This document shows positions 38,417 to 45,580 of a stretch of 64,000 nucleotides of DNA, one piece after another. This DNA is from Streptomyces cellulosae (GTDB taxonomy: Bacteria > Actinomycetota > Actinomycetes > Streptomycetales > Streptomycetaceae): assembly GCA_014655195.1 (NCBI GenBank), contig BNBH01000033.1, positions 21,107 through 85,106 of the forward strand, in the 5' to 3' direction. The notes beneath the pieces are model-generated. The model was not told the origin of the DNA. It worked only from the letters and a program-made list of their open reading frames with translations, and searched no databases. The number at the start of each line of letters is the position of its first letter. The stretch's first letter is position 1. The position numbers and the translations under genes are program-made.

Positions 38417-40507
38417 GTGAACGGGCGGACCCATGAGAACCGAAGAGTCATCCATCGACGTGCGTCCACGATCATCGGTAGAACCTGTTACATGTGCGCG
38501 GCTGTTCTTGCTGCTGCCACGCTGCTTGTCGTTCCCTTCCTCTCCCTGACCGCACCTGAGCCGACACCCGGTGATCACAGCGCGCAACCTTCGTTCACCG
38601 AAGTCTTTCTGCTGGACCACGCACTCGCGATCCTGTCCCTGACTCTGCTCTCGCTGGGCGCGCGCATCGCCCCGCCGATCGCCTCACCTCGGCTCGCCAA
38701 CATGCTCGCCATCCGGCCCGTTCGCAAGAGAACGGATGCTCCTCCCAGCAGCATGCCGTTGCGGATTGCGGGAAGCGCCCTGATCTGGCTCGGCGTCTGC
38801 CTCTTGATCATGGGATTCCAGATGTCCGTGGTCAAGCTGCACACCAACTTGATATGGCTGGTCAACCTCGGTCTTTCGTTCTGTGCTTTCCCAGTCTTCT
38901 TCGCAGGATGGGCGGTGCTGGACGCAGCCAGACGCCCGACGAAAGCCGCGTCACGAGCAGCCTCCAAGGCCGGCTGGATGTTACATGCGGTCTGCTGGCT
39001 CTTCAGGGTGATCGGCGCCGCAATGGCCGCCCTCTATGTGCTCTCGGCTGCGATCACCTGGGTTCTACCAGGCGCCGACCGCCCCTCATTCTTCATCGCT
39101 CTTGCCTTCTACATGTCGATCGCGGTCGTCGGCGTGATGCTCTTCCGTCTCGGGACGATCGCAAGGCATGCCGCCCGGCGTCATTTCGGACTGGCCACAC
39201 CAATGACCTCGAGGGCTCCGCACGGGACCCGACAGTTCCGGGCGAGGTTTCTCCAGGTCACAAGCGTCATTATGGGCGTGATCGGCGCCACCCTGGCCTT
39301 GGGGGGCTTACGTCTCACACTGGGTGACCTTGTGAGGATTGCATCATCTGCGCATGACCGTCCTTCTCCTCACGCACTTCTTCTCGACATCGCGATCGCG
39401 TGCCTCGGCAGCGCGGGCGGCTGGACGGCACTGGCCGCTCGACGAGCTGCCCGGCGATCACTTGGGCTGGACGTGCATGTGGCCAGCCTGGCGCCTCTTC
39501 CCCGAAGGCGTCGGGTCCATGGCTGGGCACTGCGGGTAGCAGGCTGGGTGATGCGTCTCGGGGGCGCTGTGATCCTGGTTCTCGCATGTCTGGGCCTGAG
39601 GTTGACAGGTAGCATCCCGGAACGGCCGGGGTATGACGGGCCGCCGTGGTACGTCCTTCTCGTCGGGTTCCTCACGGTCGGAATCGCAGGTGCCGCCGTT
39701 ATCCTGTTCGCCTCCATTCCGGCGATGGTGGGGAATAGGTATCTGGCCAACATCATCACTTCGCCGACCGGCATGTCCGAAGGCTCGTACGTGCTCTATC
39801 TTCGCCCGTTTTCTCAGGACGTCGGCGCATCCGCACTTACGCCTCGTGACGGCAACCTGAACTTCTTCAACAACCCTGCCATGTGGATCGCGCAGTCGAC
39901 CCGTAGTCACGAGGAGCGCCTCAGTGCCCTTTTCTCCGAATTCGGGCCACTGCTGGCAGTAGGCAGCCCGGGTGAGCAGGTGCCTGGCGGCGCAGGGGCA
40001 TCGCGCATGTACCTGCCGCTCGACGACTGGAAGGGCACTGTCGGCAGACTCATCGAGAACGCCGGACTGATTGTTTTGGGAACCGGCCCCGGGCCGGGAA
40101 CGCTGTGGGAGTACACCGAGGTGCTCCGCCGAAATCATCCCACACGACTCATCCTCCTCGTGACGGACCCCATCGAGTACCGGCGGTTCAAGGCGTCGAG
40201 CATCGCGGAGGCGGAAGGCGTGTTGTACGAGATCAAGGCCCGCTATGGCGACTCGTGGGAGACGCCCCTCCTGCCTGAACTGCCGGACTACGCAACTTCT
40301 CGCGCCGACCGAGCATTCTGGTTCACATCCATGGTCTACTTCACCGAAGACTGCGAACCGCATATGGTCTCTCTGAACACATCGAGGGTGAGTGGAAATT
40401 TCCGGATGGATAACGCAGCCGTCAAGAGGCAACTGACACCCCTCTTGGAGCAGTTGCGAAACAGCGGACCAGGCGGATCACCCGCAGTGTCGGGGCAGAA
40501 ACGATGA
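38417..40507 (+). CDS. large multi-pass membrane protein with cytoplasmic Rossmann-like domain, unknown function
   Basis: This is a 696-residue protein I do not recognise as a named family. About ten membrane segments fill residues 20-460 (for example YMCAAVLAAATLLVVPFL, LHAVCWLFRVIGAAMAALYVLSA, WYVLLVGFLTVGIAGAAVIL), with repeated RxxAARR loops. The soluble C-terminus (about 470-690) has VLYLRPFSQDV, a GPLLAVGSPGEQVP strand-turn, DWKGTVGRLIENAGLIVLG and GPGTLWEYTEVLRRNHPTRLILLV, the pattern of a TIR- or SLOG-like alpha/beta fold. Two TTA codons (38981, 39308) suggest bldA control. GTG 38417 has GAGGGGG ten bases upstream. Codon bias is weaker than in its neighbours, which fits acquisition. 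Confidence 0.7.
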   Translation: MNGRTHENRRVIHRRASTIIGRTCYMCAAVLAAATLLVVPFLSLTAPEPTPGDHSAQPSFTEVFLLDHALAILSLTLLSLGARIAPPIASPRLANMLAIRPVRKRTDAPPSSMPLRIAGSALIWLGVCLLIMGFQMSVVKLHTNLIWLVNLGLSFCAFPVFFAGWAVLDAARRPTKAASRAASKAGWMLHAVCWLFRVIGAAMAALYVLSAAITWVLPGADRPSFFIALAFYMSIAVVGVMLFRLGTIARHAARRHFGLATPMTSRAPHGTRQFRARFLQVTSVIMGVIGATLALGGLRLTLGDLVRIASSAHDRPSPHALLLDIAIACLGSAGGWTALAARRAARRSLGLDVHVASLAPLPRRRRVHGWALRVAGWVMRLGGAVILVLACLGLRLTGSIPERPGYDGPPWYVLLVGFLTVGIAGAAVILFASIPAMVGNRYLANIITSPTGMSEGSYVLYLRPFSQDVGASALTPRDGNLNFFNNPAMWIAQSTRSHEERLSALFSEFGPLLAVGSPGEQVPGGAGASRMYLPLDDWKGTVGRLIENAGLIVLGTGPGPGTLWEYTEVLRRNHPTRLILLVTDPIEYRRFKASSIAEAEGVLYEIKARYGDSWETPLLPELPDYATSRADRAFWFTSMVYFTEDCEPHMVSLNTSRVSGNFRMDNAAVKRQLTPLLEQLRNSGPGGSPAVSGQKR

Positions 40508-40591
40508 CTGGGAACTCGATGCCATGAAGCATGGTTGCGGAGGCTTCAGCCTTCGCCGCCGATCTCGCGGCATCGATGGGGCTCGTTCGCC

Positions 40592-40762
40592 ATGCCCCGC
40601 AGGCTCGTCTGCTGCGGCCCGGTCGGGGACGATATCCCGCTTGAGGTCGTGATGTCCGTCGATGCGTGTACGCCGGGCTTCTCCTCATGGCAGGACCCGC
40701 AGTGGTTCTTTCACTGCGGTGACGGCACGGTGTTCATGGTGAGGCGCGAGCGCCACTCGTAA
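40592..40762 (+). CDS. possible small protein or gene remnant
   Basis: An open frame of 56 residues (MPRRLVCCGPVGDDIPLEVV to FMVRRERHS) follows the membrane protein. It has no ribosome site of note and no recognised motif, but the end WFFHCGDGTVFMV looks protein-like. It could be the tail of a decayed gene. The rest of 40508-40780 shows nothing else. Confidence 0.25.
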   Translation: MPRRLVCCGPVGDDIPLEVVMSVDACTPGFSSWQDPQWFFHCGDGTVFMVRRERHS

Positions 40763-40780
40763 CCGAGAAGGGCCTCCAGC

Positions 40781-40969
40781 TCAACGATCGGTGATCGTGG
40801 CCGAGTCGTCGATGAGGTGACGGGCGAAATGTTCGGCGTGAAGCCACTCGGGCTGCAGGAATCGCCCACTTTTCAGGACGAGGTAGCGGGCGTGGCCTGA
40901 GTCCTTCCTCGCCGCGTAGCGCTCGATCACATAGCCGTAGCCGATCTCCTCGGGGTGCTGGAACGGCAT
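40781..40969 (-). CDS. small protein of unknown function, third gene of CPCC operon
   Basis: This 62-residue protein (MPFQHPEEIGYGYVIERYAA start, HAEHFARHLIDDSATITDR end) begins three bases after the stop of the HEAT-like gene, so it is very probably co-translated. It contains aromatic and acidic residues but no known motif. It could be a short partner or immunity-type protein, which is inference from context. Confidence 0.55.
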   Translation of the reverse strand: MPFQHPEEIGYGYVIERYAARKDSGHARYLVLKSGRFLQPEWLHAEHFARHLIDDSATITDR

Positions 40970-40972
40970 CGG

Positions 40973-41704
40973 TCACCTCTCTGGGCACAGGTCGGTACGG
41001 TCGATCCAGGTGGGGGCGACGAAGAGGTTGCCGCCGGCAGGGGCTTCGGAGGCTTCCAGCAGGGACCAGGTGCGGGATTCTTCGACCAGGTGCTTCCAGG
41101 GCGCGGTCCAGTCGAGTTCCCAGTCCAGGCCAGTGCCGGAGATGCCGTACGTGCCGCTGGCGTCCATGCGCCAGAACTGGGAGTAGAGGGTTACCTGGGC
41201 ATGGTCGGCGAGGTCGTTGATGATTTCGGCGAAGTGGGTCGAGGGCCAGCCAGGGGCGTCGTCCGCGGTGGCGGCTCGTAGGTGTGCGGTGAGCGGTGGG
41301 ACGACGGGGGTGCGCGCGCCGAGTTCGGTCAGCGCCCAGCGGATGCCGACGGACTCGGTCCGGTCCGGTGGGGTCGCCCGTTCCAGGCAGGCACGGTAAG
41401 CGCGGCGCAAGGGCTTGATGGCGCCGTCGATCTCCAGGCTCGCCAGGGCCATGGCCGCCCATTCGCGGACGGTCGGATTGTCGCTGTCCAGCAGGCCGAT
41501 GAGAGCGGGGCCGCACCGGGGATCGCCCACCTCCTCGAAGACCTCGATGGCGGTCAGCTGGCCGAAGCGGTCGAGGGAGGGCAGTCCGTCGATGATGGAG
41601 GGGATGGCGTCGGAGCCGATGAGAATCAGTTCTGCGCGGGCGTCGTACGACGGGCCGGTCGAGTCGTCGAGTTGCTGGATGAGTCTCTCGATGTGGGTGG
41701 TCAT
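40973..41704 (-). CDS. HEAT-repeat-like protein
   Basis: This is a 243-residue soluble protein. Residues 15-110 show HEAT-like helix pairs: SYDARAELILIGSDAIPSIIDGLPSLDRFGQLTAIEVFEEVGDPRCGPALIGLLDSDNPTVREWAAMALASLEIDGAIKPL. The C-terminal half (FAEIINDLADHAQVTLYSQFWRMDA to WIDRTDLCPER) is unlike known families. ATG 41704 overlaps the stop of the CPCC gene by four bases. HEAT proteins of this sort often bind other proteins, including toxins in polymorphic toxin systems. Confidence 0.7.
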   Translation of the reverse strand: MTTHIERLIQQLDDSTGPSYDARAELILIGSDAIPSIIDGLPSLDRFGQLTAIEVFEEVGDPRCGPALIGLLDSDNPTVREWAAMALASLEIDGAIKPLRRAYRACLERATPPDRTESVGIRWALTELGARTPVVPPLTAHLRAATADDAPGWPSTHFAEIINDLADHAQVTLYSQFWRMDASGTYGISGTGLDWELDWTAPWKHLVEESRTWSLLEASEAPAGGNLFVAPTWIDRTDLCPER

Positions 41705-42081
41705 GGGTGGTCCCGGCGCCAGAAGGTGGACAGCCGCCAGCAGAGCACCGAGTGGTCGTCGGGCCACGGGTCGCGGTCCTCGGCCGCCCAGTCCTCGAAG
41801 GAGTCGCGTGTCAGGTCGATGGGGCGCCAGGCGGGGTCGAGCGGCTCGTCCTCGGCAGGCGGGCGGACGCACCGCCGACCGTGTTCGTCGCAGGCGCCGA
41901 AGCCCTGGTAGTTCCGCTGGGCCTCGATCAAGGAGACCTTGTTCGCGCCGCCGCTCATGGTGGGCCAGCGGAACTGGGCCCCGTCGTCCTCCCAGAAGCA
42001 GACGGTGCAGATTTCGTACGAGCCGGGCATCGCGCTCAGCACGCGGTGCCCGCAGCACGGGCAGGGGTAGGGGTCGCTCAC
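41701..42081 (-). CDS. cysteine-rich CPCC family protein
   Basis: This is a 126-residue protein with the CPCC signature at the N-terminus: YPCPCCGHRVLS, then YEICTVCFWEDDGAQFRWPTMSGGANKVSLIEAQRNYQGFGACDEHGRRCVRPP. The paired CxxC motifs form a zinc ribbon. Members (Pfam Cys_rich_CPCC) are often found singly near toxin or immunity genes, and the function is unknown. It is the first gene of a three-gene operon with the HEAT-like and the 62-residue protein. The tail DDHSVLCWRLSTFWRRDHP runs into the next start. Confidence 0.8.
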   Translation of the reverse strand: MSDPYPCPCCGHRVLSAMPGSYEICTVCFWEDDGAQFRWPTMSGGANKVSLIEAQRNYQGFGACDEHGRRCVRPPAEDEPLDPAWRPIDLTRDSFEDWAAEDRDPWPDDHSVLCWRLSTFWRRDHP

Positions 42082-42311
42082 CTGCGCAGTCTCGTTGCAG
42101 GTCCCACCCGTGTGCCATGGATTTCTCTGCCTCGGGATCCCCGCCCAGTCCGCAGTCAGTCCGCAGGATGTGTGATCAGTTCGCCACCTTCCGCCAGGTG
42201 CTTCGTCAAGCGCTCAGGCAGCAAAGGTCGGCTCGTTCGGGTCGACCCCTTGCTGTTTCCCATGCCGGGAGCTGACCTTCGTCCGCATCTGCTCTGCCTG
42301 TGAGTGATGGA

Positions 42312-42335
42312 AGTGGTACGTTATTCGGTACCACT
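42312..42335. promoter_or_regulatory. palindromic operator of the yefM/yoeB operon
   Basis: AGTGGTAC (42312-42319) and GTACCACT (42328-42335) form a perfect inverted repeat with an 8-base spacer, 18 bases before the antitoxin start. YefM antitoxins bind palindromes with a GTAC core in their own promoters. TTATTC inside the spacer may be part of the promoter. Confidence 0.65.
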
Positions 42336-42353
42336 ACCGGAAAGGGTCAGGTC

Positions 42354-42638
42354 ATGTCCATAACTGCGAGCGAAGCCCGCAAGGCGCTCTTTCCGCTGAT
42401 CAAGAAGGTCAACGACAACCACGAGGCCATCGAAATCGTCTCCAAGCACGGCAATGCCGTGCTCGTCTCGGCCGATGATTACGCAGCGCTGCGGGAAGGC
42501 TCGTACCTCCTGCGCTCTCCGGCGAATGCTCGCCGACTGCTCAAGGCGTATGAGAACGCCCTGGCCAACATCAACGTGTCCGAGCGGGAGTTGATCGACC
42601 CCGACTCGCCGGATGCGGCACGTGAGGGTGCTGCGTGA
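42354..42638 (+). CDS. yefM: antitoxin of the Phd/YefM family
   Basis: This is a 94-residue antitoxin: SITASEARKALFPLIKKVNDNHEAIEIVSKHGNAVLVSADDYAALRE is the Phd/YefM DNA-binding fold, and the C-terminal part (ANINVSERELIDPD) is the toxin-binding tail. It represses its own operon and neutralises YoeB. ATG 42354 follows AAAGGG. The stop overlaps the toxin start (GTGA). Confidence 0.92.
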   Translation: MSITASEARKALFPLIKKVNDNHEAIEIVSKHGNAVLVSADDYAALREGSYLLRSPANARRLLKAYENALANINVSERELIDPDSPDAAREGAA

Positions 42639-42889
42639 GGCTCGTCTTCGAGGATCAGGGCTGGGAGGACTACACGTCCTGGCTCAAGAACGACCGCAAG
42701 TTGCTCGCCCGCATCAACAGGCTCATCGAGGACGTCAGGCGGGACCCCTTCACCGGTATTGGTAAGCCTGAGCCGCTGAAGTACCACTTGCCCGGGGCGT
42801 GGTCGCGACGGATCGACGATGAGCACCACCTCGTCTACCTGGTGACGGACAAGGAGATCGTCGTCCTCGCGGCTCGTTACCACTACTGA
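42635..42889 (+). CDS. yoeB: toxin of the Txe/YoeB family (ribosome-dependent mRNA interferase)
   Basis: This is an 84-residue RelE-fold toxin: RLVFEDQGWEDYTSWLKNDRKLLARINRLIEDVRRDPFTGIGKPEPLKYHLPGAWSRRIDDEHHLVYLV, ending AARYHY with the catalytic His-Tyr close. The conserved Glu, Arg and His residues of YoeB are all present, so it should be active. It cuts mRNA on the ribosome when YefM is degraded. The start overlaps the antitoxin stop, typical translational coupling. Confidence 0.93.
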   Translation: MRLVFEDQGWEDYTSWLKNDRKLLARINRLIEDVRRDPFTGIGKPEPLKYHLPGAWSRRIDDEHHLVYLVTDKEIVVLAARYHY

Positions 42890-42992
42890 TCGCTCAGGCG
42901 GTGAGGCTTTCTGGGATGCTGCCTCCGATCAGGGCAAGGCTCACCACCTGGGACCGATTCGGTGCCGGCCTGTTCCCCTGTCCGGTGGCGTC

Positions 42993-43297
42993 TCAGACCT
43001 TGACCACGGTGATCTCTCTGCCGCAGAGCATCCGCAGGTCCTCGGGGTTGGAGGTCAGCACGGTGGTGGGCCTGAGTGAGGCGAGAGCCGTCGCGGCGAC
43101 GATCGCGTCCAGGGCGTACGTGTGGCCGTGCAAACCGGCGGTGGCGAGCAGCCTGCTCGCCTGCCGGGCGACGCTTCGTCGGGCGGGTCGACGTTGACGC
43201 GGGATACGGCGTAGTCGTACTGCGCATGGTGGATTCTTGGGTCTCTGGCCTCGACCAAGGTCACCGAACTGGTCACCACCCGAATGTCCTCGGCGTC
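42993..43297 (-). pseudogene. remnant of a PIN-domain (VapC-like) toxin gene: 5'-truncated and frameshifted
   Basis: On the minus strand, AEDIRVVTSSVTLVEARDPR to VNVDPPDEA reads in one frame. The continuation RLLATAGLHGHTYALDAIVAATALASL, with TVLTSNPEDLRMLCGREITVVKV and a stop, reads in another. Joining GCGTC to GCGGTC at about 43170-43174 would restore one frame, so a single base is missing. The N-terminal half of the PIN domain is also absent: similarity stops at about 43297, where a plus-strand relic begins. A sequencing error could explain the frameshift but not the truncation. Confidence 0.6.
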
Positions 43298-43298
43298 G

Positions 43299-43678
43299 GC
43301 TGCCCTGACTGGACCAGCTGGCGGGTGCGGGCCGTCGAACCCGTGATCCGGGAAGCCTTGGCGCGGATGCTCCCCGACGGCCAGCTGCCCGCGGCTCGTG
43401 TAGTGGGCGGTTACTGGACCCGTACCCACGACATCGAGATCGATGTCGTGGGCGCCGACCGCGCTCCCGTCGCCAAGGAACTGCTCTTCGTCGGCTCCAT
43501 CAAGTGGCTGGAGCAGGCTCCCTTCGACCGGCACGACCTCGCCGCGCTCCACCGTCACCGCGCCGCCCTCACCGACCAGCCGCTCCCCGTCGTGGCGGTC
43601 TCCCGGAGCGGAGTGGACTGTCAAGGGCTCGACGCCGTCTACGGCCCTGGTGATCTGCTGGTCGCCTGGCCTCTGTGA
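43299..43678 (+). pseudogene. C-terminal fragment of an archaeal-type AAA ATPase (DUF234 domain)
   Basis: The plus-strand frame from about 43299 (CPDWTSWRVRAVEPVIREAL) to the stop at 43678 matches the DUF234 end of large ATP-binding proteins: GGYWTRTHDIEIDVVGADRAPVAKELLFVGSIKWLEQAPFD, and then VVAVSRSGVDCQGLDAVYG. That is a restriction-like fold. The ATPase part is wholly missing. An in-frame ATG at 43227 exists but adds sequence antisense to the PIN relic. It is probably a 5'-deleted gene, although a short DUF234-only protein could still be made. Confidence 0.6.
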
Positions 43679-43679
43679 A

Positions 43680-43935
43680 GGGCGGGCGACCCCGTGCCTC
43701 ACACCCGCCGGTCCGCAGCAACATCACACGCACGCTCGTCCCGTCGTCCGCCGCCGCCCCGCCGAGGACGGCCAACTGGCCGCCGGGGCGCAGTTCATGG
43801 CCCGGCGGGGTGAGGAACGCCTCCCGGTCGGACCGGGACTGCTCCCGCAGGGCCTCACGGACCTCACCCGTGGCGCGCCCCCGTGGACCACGACGATCGC
43901 GGCCCCGCGTGGCGCCAACCGTGCGCCGGTCCCGC
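43680..43935 (-). pseudogene. possible decayed methyltransferase fragment
   Basis: The minus strand shows ARLAPRGAAIVVVHGGAPRV in one frame and EALREQSRSDREAFLTPPGHELRPGGQ, then LAVLGGAAADDGTS, in the next. Together these resemble the LRPGG-containing end of a SAM-dependent methyltransferase broken by a frameshift near 43855. No start or complete domain exists. This is a weak call from pattern alone. Confidence 0.3.
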
Positions 43936-45231
43936 TCAGCGCGCGGAGCGCACCGCGCACTCCGCCGCCGCCAGGACCACCCGCGCCTGGAGGTCCGCCT
44001 GGTCGCGCACCGGGATCCAGCGCAGGCCCAGGGCGCGGGTGAAGTCCTCGCACCAGGCCGTGATCAGGGCGTGCAGCTCGTCCTGGAGCGCGGGCGCGAC
44101 GGGGTCGTCCGACTCCGACAGCAGACGCAGCAGCAGACCCGCCGCGCGCAGCGGCTGGCGGCGGGCGACCACGTCCAGGGCACAGACCTGCGCGGTGGTG
44201 AGCCGCTCCCCGCCCTCGGCGACCTGCCGCGCCAACGGCCCCCAGGACTCGGCGACCAGGTCGTACAAGCCCTCCGCCATCCACTCGAGGACGCGCCGGG
44301 GCGCGCTTTCCTCGGGCGTCGGCAGGAAGCCACGCGCCTTGTCCAGGAGTACCGTCACCTGCTCGCCCCCGTCCCGCACCAGCCGCGAGAGGCCCCGCAG
44401 GGTGTGTACGGCGTCCGGGTGCGGGGTCGGGTCGTCGGCCAGGGCACTCGCCCACATCGGCACCTCGACGATCGCCGTGACACCGCCGTGCCGCTGGGGC
44501 GCGCACCACGTGGACCGGCCGATGTTCTCGGAACCGGCCGCGAGCCGCCCCGTGCTCTCCGGCGGGGGCAGGACATGGACGCCGGGGGCGGGGTTCTCCC
44601 AGTACAGGGCGTCGAAGGTGCCGTGCTGGACCGGGACGGAGAGGCCGGCCGCCGCCGTGTGGAAGCTGTCGGCGAACCCCGGCAGGCCGTCCGTCAGCTG
44701 GACGAAGGTGCCGCCCGCCTCGATGCCGTGCAGGGAGCACTGGAGGACCGGACGACGGGTGTCGATCAGGTCGAACAGGGCCTCGCTCTCCGGGAGGCGA
44801 GACGACTCGATCGGCGCCCACTCGGGCTGCTCCGCCGCGACCGGGCGGAACGCGGCGCGGAAGTAGCGCTCCAGGGCGGGCGCGGGACCGGCCATCGCCT
44901 CCTCGATGCCCTCGCTCAGCGCGGCCCCGTCCGGGTCGAGGCACAGCATGACGTCCCAGGTGACCCGGGCCGGGTCGGTCGCCGGGGTGCGCCCGTCGCC
45001 GCGTGCCACCCGCTCGGCCAGGGCGAGCGCGGTGACGGCGCCGACCGGTTCGTCGGGGTGCGGGCGGGCGACGACCAGGACGTGCGCGGGGCCGTGCCCG
45101 ACGGACAGCATCTCCAGTGGACGCCCCGCTCGTGACGTGCCGACACGGCGCAGACGGCCGGCCCCCGGGTACCGGGTGACCAGCCGCCGCGCCGCTGCCG
45201 AGACCTCCGCGACCGTGAGGTAGCGGTCCAT
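43936..45231 (-). CDS. M14 family zinc carboxypeptidase
   Basis: This is a 431-residue cytoplasmic protein with no signal peptide. The zinc motif is VARPHPDEPVGAVTALAL (HxxE), and the third ligand is probably the His in LQCSLHGIEAGGTFVQL. The substrate-end Arg/Glu pattern continues with GGVTAIVEVPMWAS, whose Glu is in the catalytic position. The last 120 residues are an extra helical domain not present in secreted carboxypeptidases. The start ATG is 12 bases after the stop of a 25-codon gene with its own ribosome site. This layout suggests that the enzyme trims or processes that peptide. Confidence 0.85.
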   Translation of the reverse strand: MDRYLTVAEVSAAARRLVTRYPGAGRLRRVGTSRAGRPLEMLSVGHGPAHVLVVARPHPDEPVGAVTALALAERVARGDGRTPATDPARVTWDVMLCLDPDGAALSEGIEEAMAGPAPALERYFRAAFRPVAAEQPEWAPIESSRLPESEALFDLIDTRRPVLQCSLHGIEAGGTFVQLTDGLPGFADSFHTAAAGLSVPVQHGTFDALYWENPAPGVHVLPPPESTGRLAAGSENIGRSTWCAPQRHGGVTAIVEVPMWASALADDPTPHPDAVHTLRGLSRLVRDGGEQVTVLLDKARGFLPTPEESAPRRVLEWMAEGLYDLVAESWGPLARQVAEGGERLTTAQVCALDVVARRQPLRAAGLLLRLLSESDDPVAPALQDELHALITAWCEDFTRALGLRWIPVRDQADLQARVVLAAAECAVRSAR

Positions 45232-45243
45232 CCTGGCGGTCCG

Positions 45244-45321
45244 TCAGCTGCCGCCGTTGCCACCGCTGTCGCCGGTGGTCTCCTTCTTGTCCAGCGGACG
45301 GATCTCGATCTTGTTCGCCAT
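45244..45321 (-). CDS. 25-residue peptide, candidate precursor for the adjacent M14 enzyme
   Basis: The gene has GGAGG six to seven bases before ATG 45321 and ends 12 bases before the carboxypeptidase start. The peptide opens MANKIEIRPLDKKETT and ends GGNGGS, so it has a charged, regular leader-like part and a short Gly/Ser/Asn tail. That fits a ribosomally made peptide precursor or a small activator of the enzyme. A -35-like TTGACA lies at 45401-45396 on this strand, though the matching -10 is weak. No homology is claimed. Confidence 0.6.
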   Translation of the reverse strand: MANKIEIRPLDKKETTGDSGGNGGS

Positions 45322-45436
45322 GCCGTTCCTCCCGTTGTCGTCGAGTGCGAAGGACCAGATGTGCGCTTGCCAGCGTTCGCCGACCGGGCAATCGTTGTCA
45401 ATGTGCGTTGAGTAAGCACGCCGGCGCGCGAAGGCG

Positions 45437-45526
45437 GTGACGCGCCCCGGACGTGACGCGCCCCGGACGTGACGCGCCCCGGACGTGACGCGCCCCGGAC
45501 GTGACGCGCCCCGGACGTGACGCGCC
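45437..45526. repeat. 16-bp tandem repeat, five full copies and a partial sixth
   Basis: GTGACGCGCCCCGGAC repeats exactly at 45437, 45453, 45469, 45485 and 45501, with a partial copy at 45517-45526 and diverged GACGCGCC copies to 45571. It lies in the 259-bp space between the peptide gene and the PAP2-type gene. No coding role is seen. Confidence 0.9.
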
Positions 45527-45580
45527 TGCCGGGCCTTACGCGCCCTGAAGCTGACGCGCCCCCACGTGACGCGCCGTCGC

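Noticed and set aside
45437..45526. CRISPR array or att site
   Set aside because: The repeats are head to tail with no spacers, so this is a simple tandem repeat.
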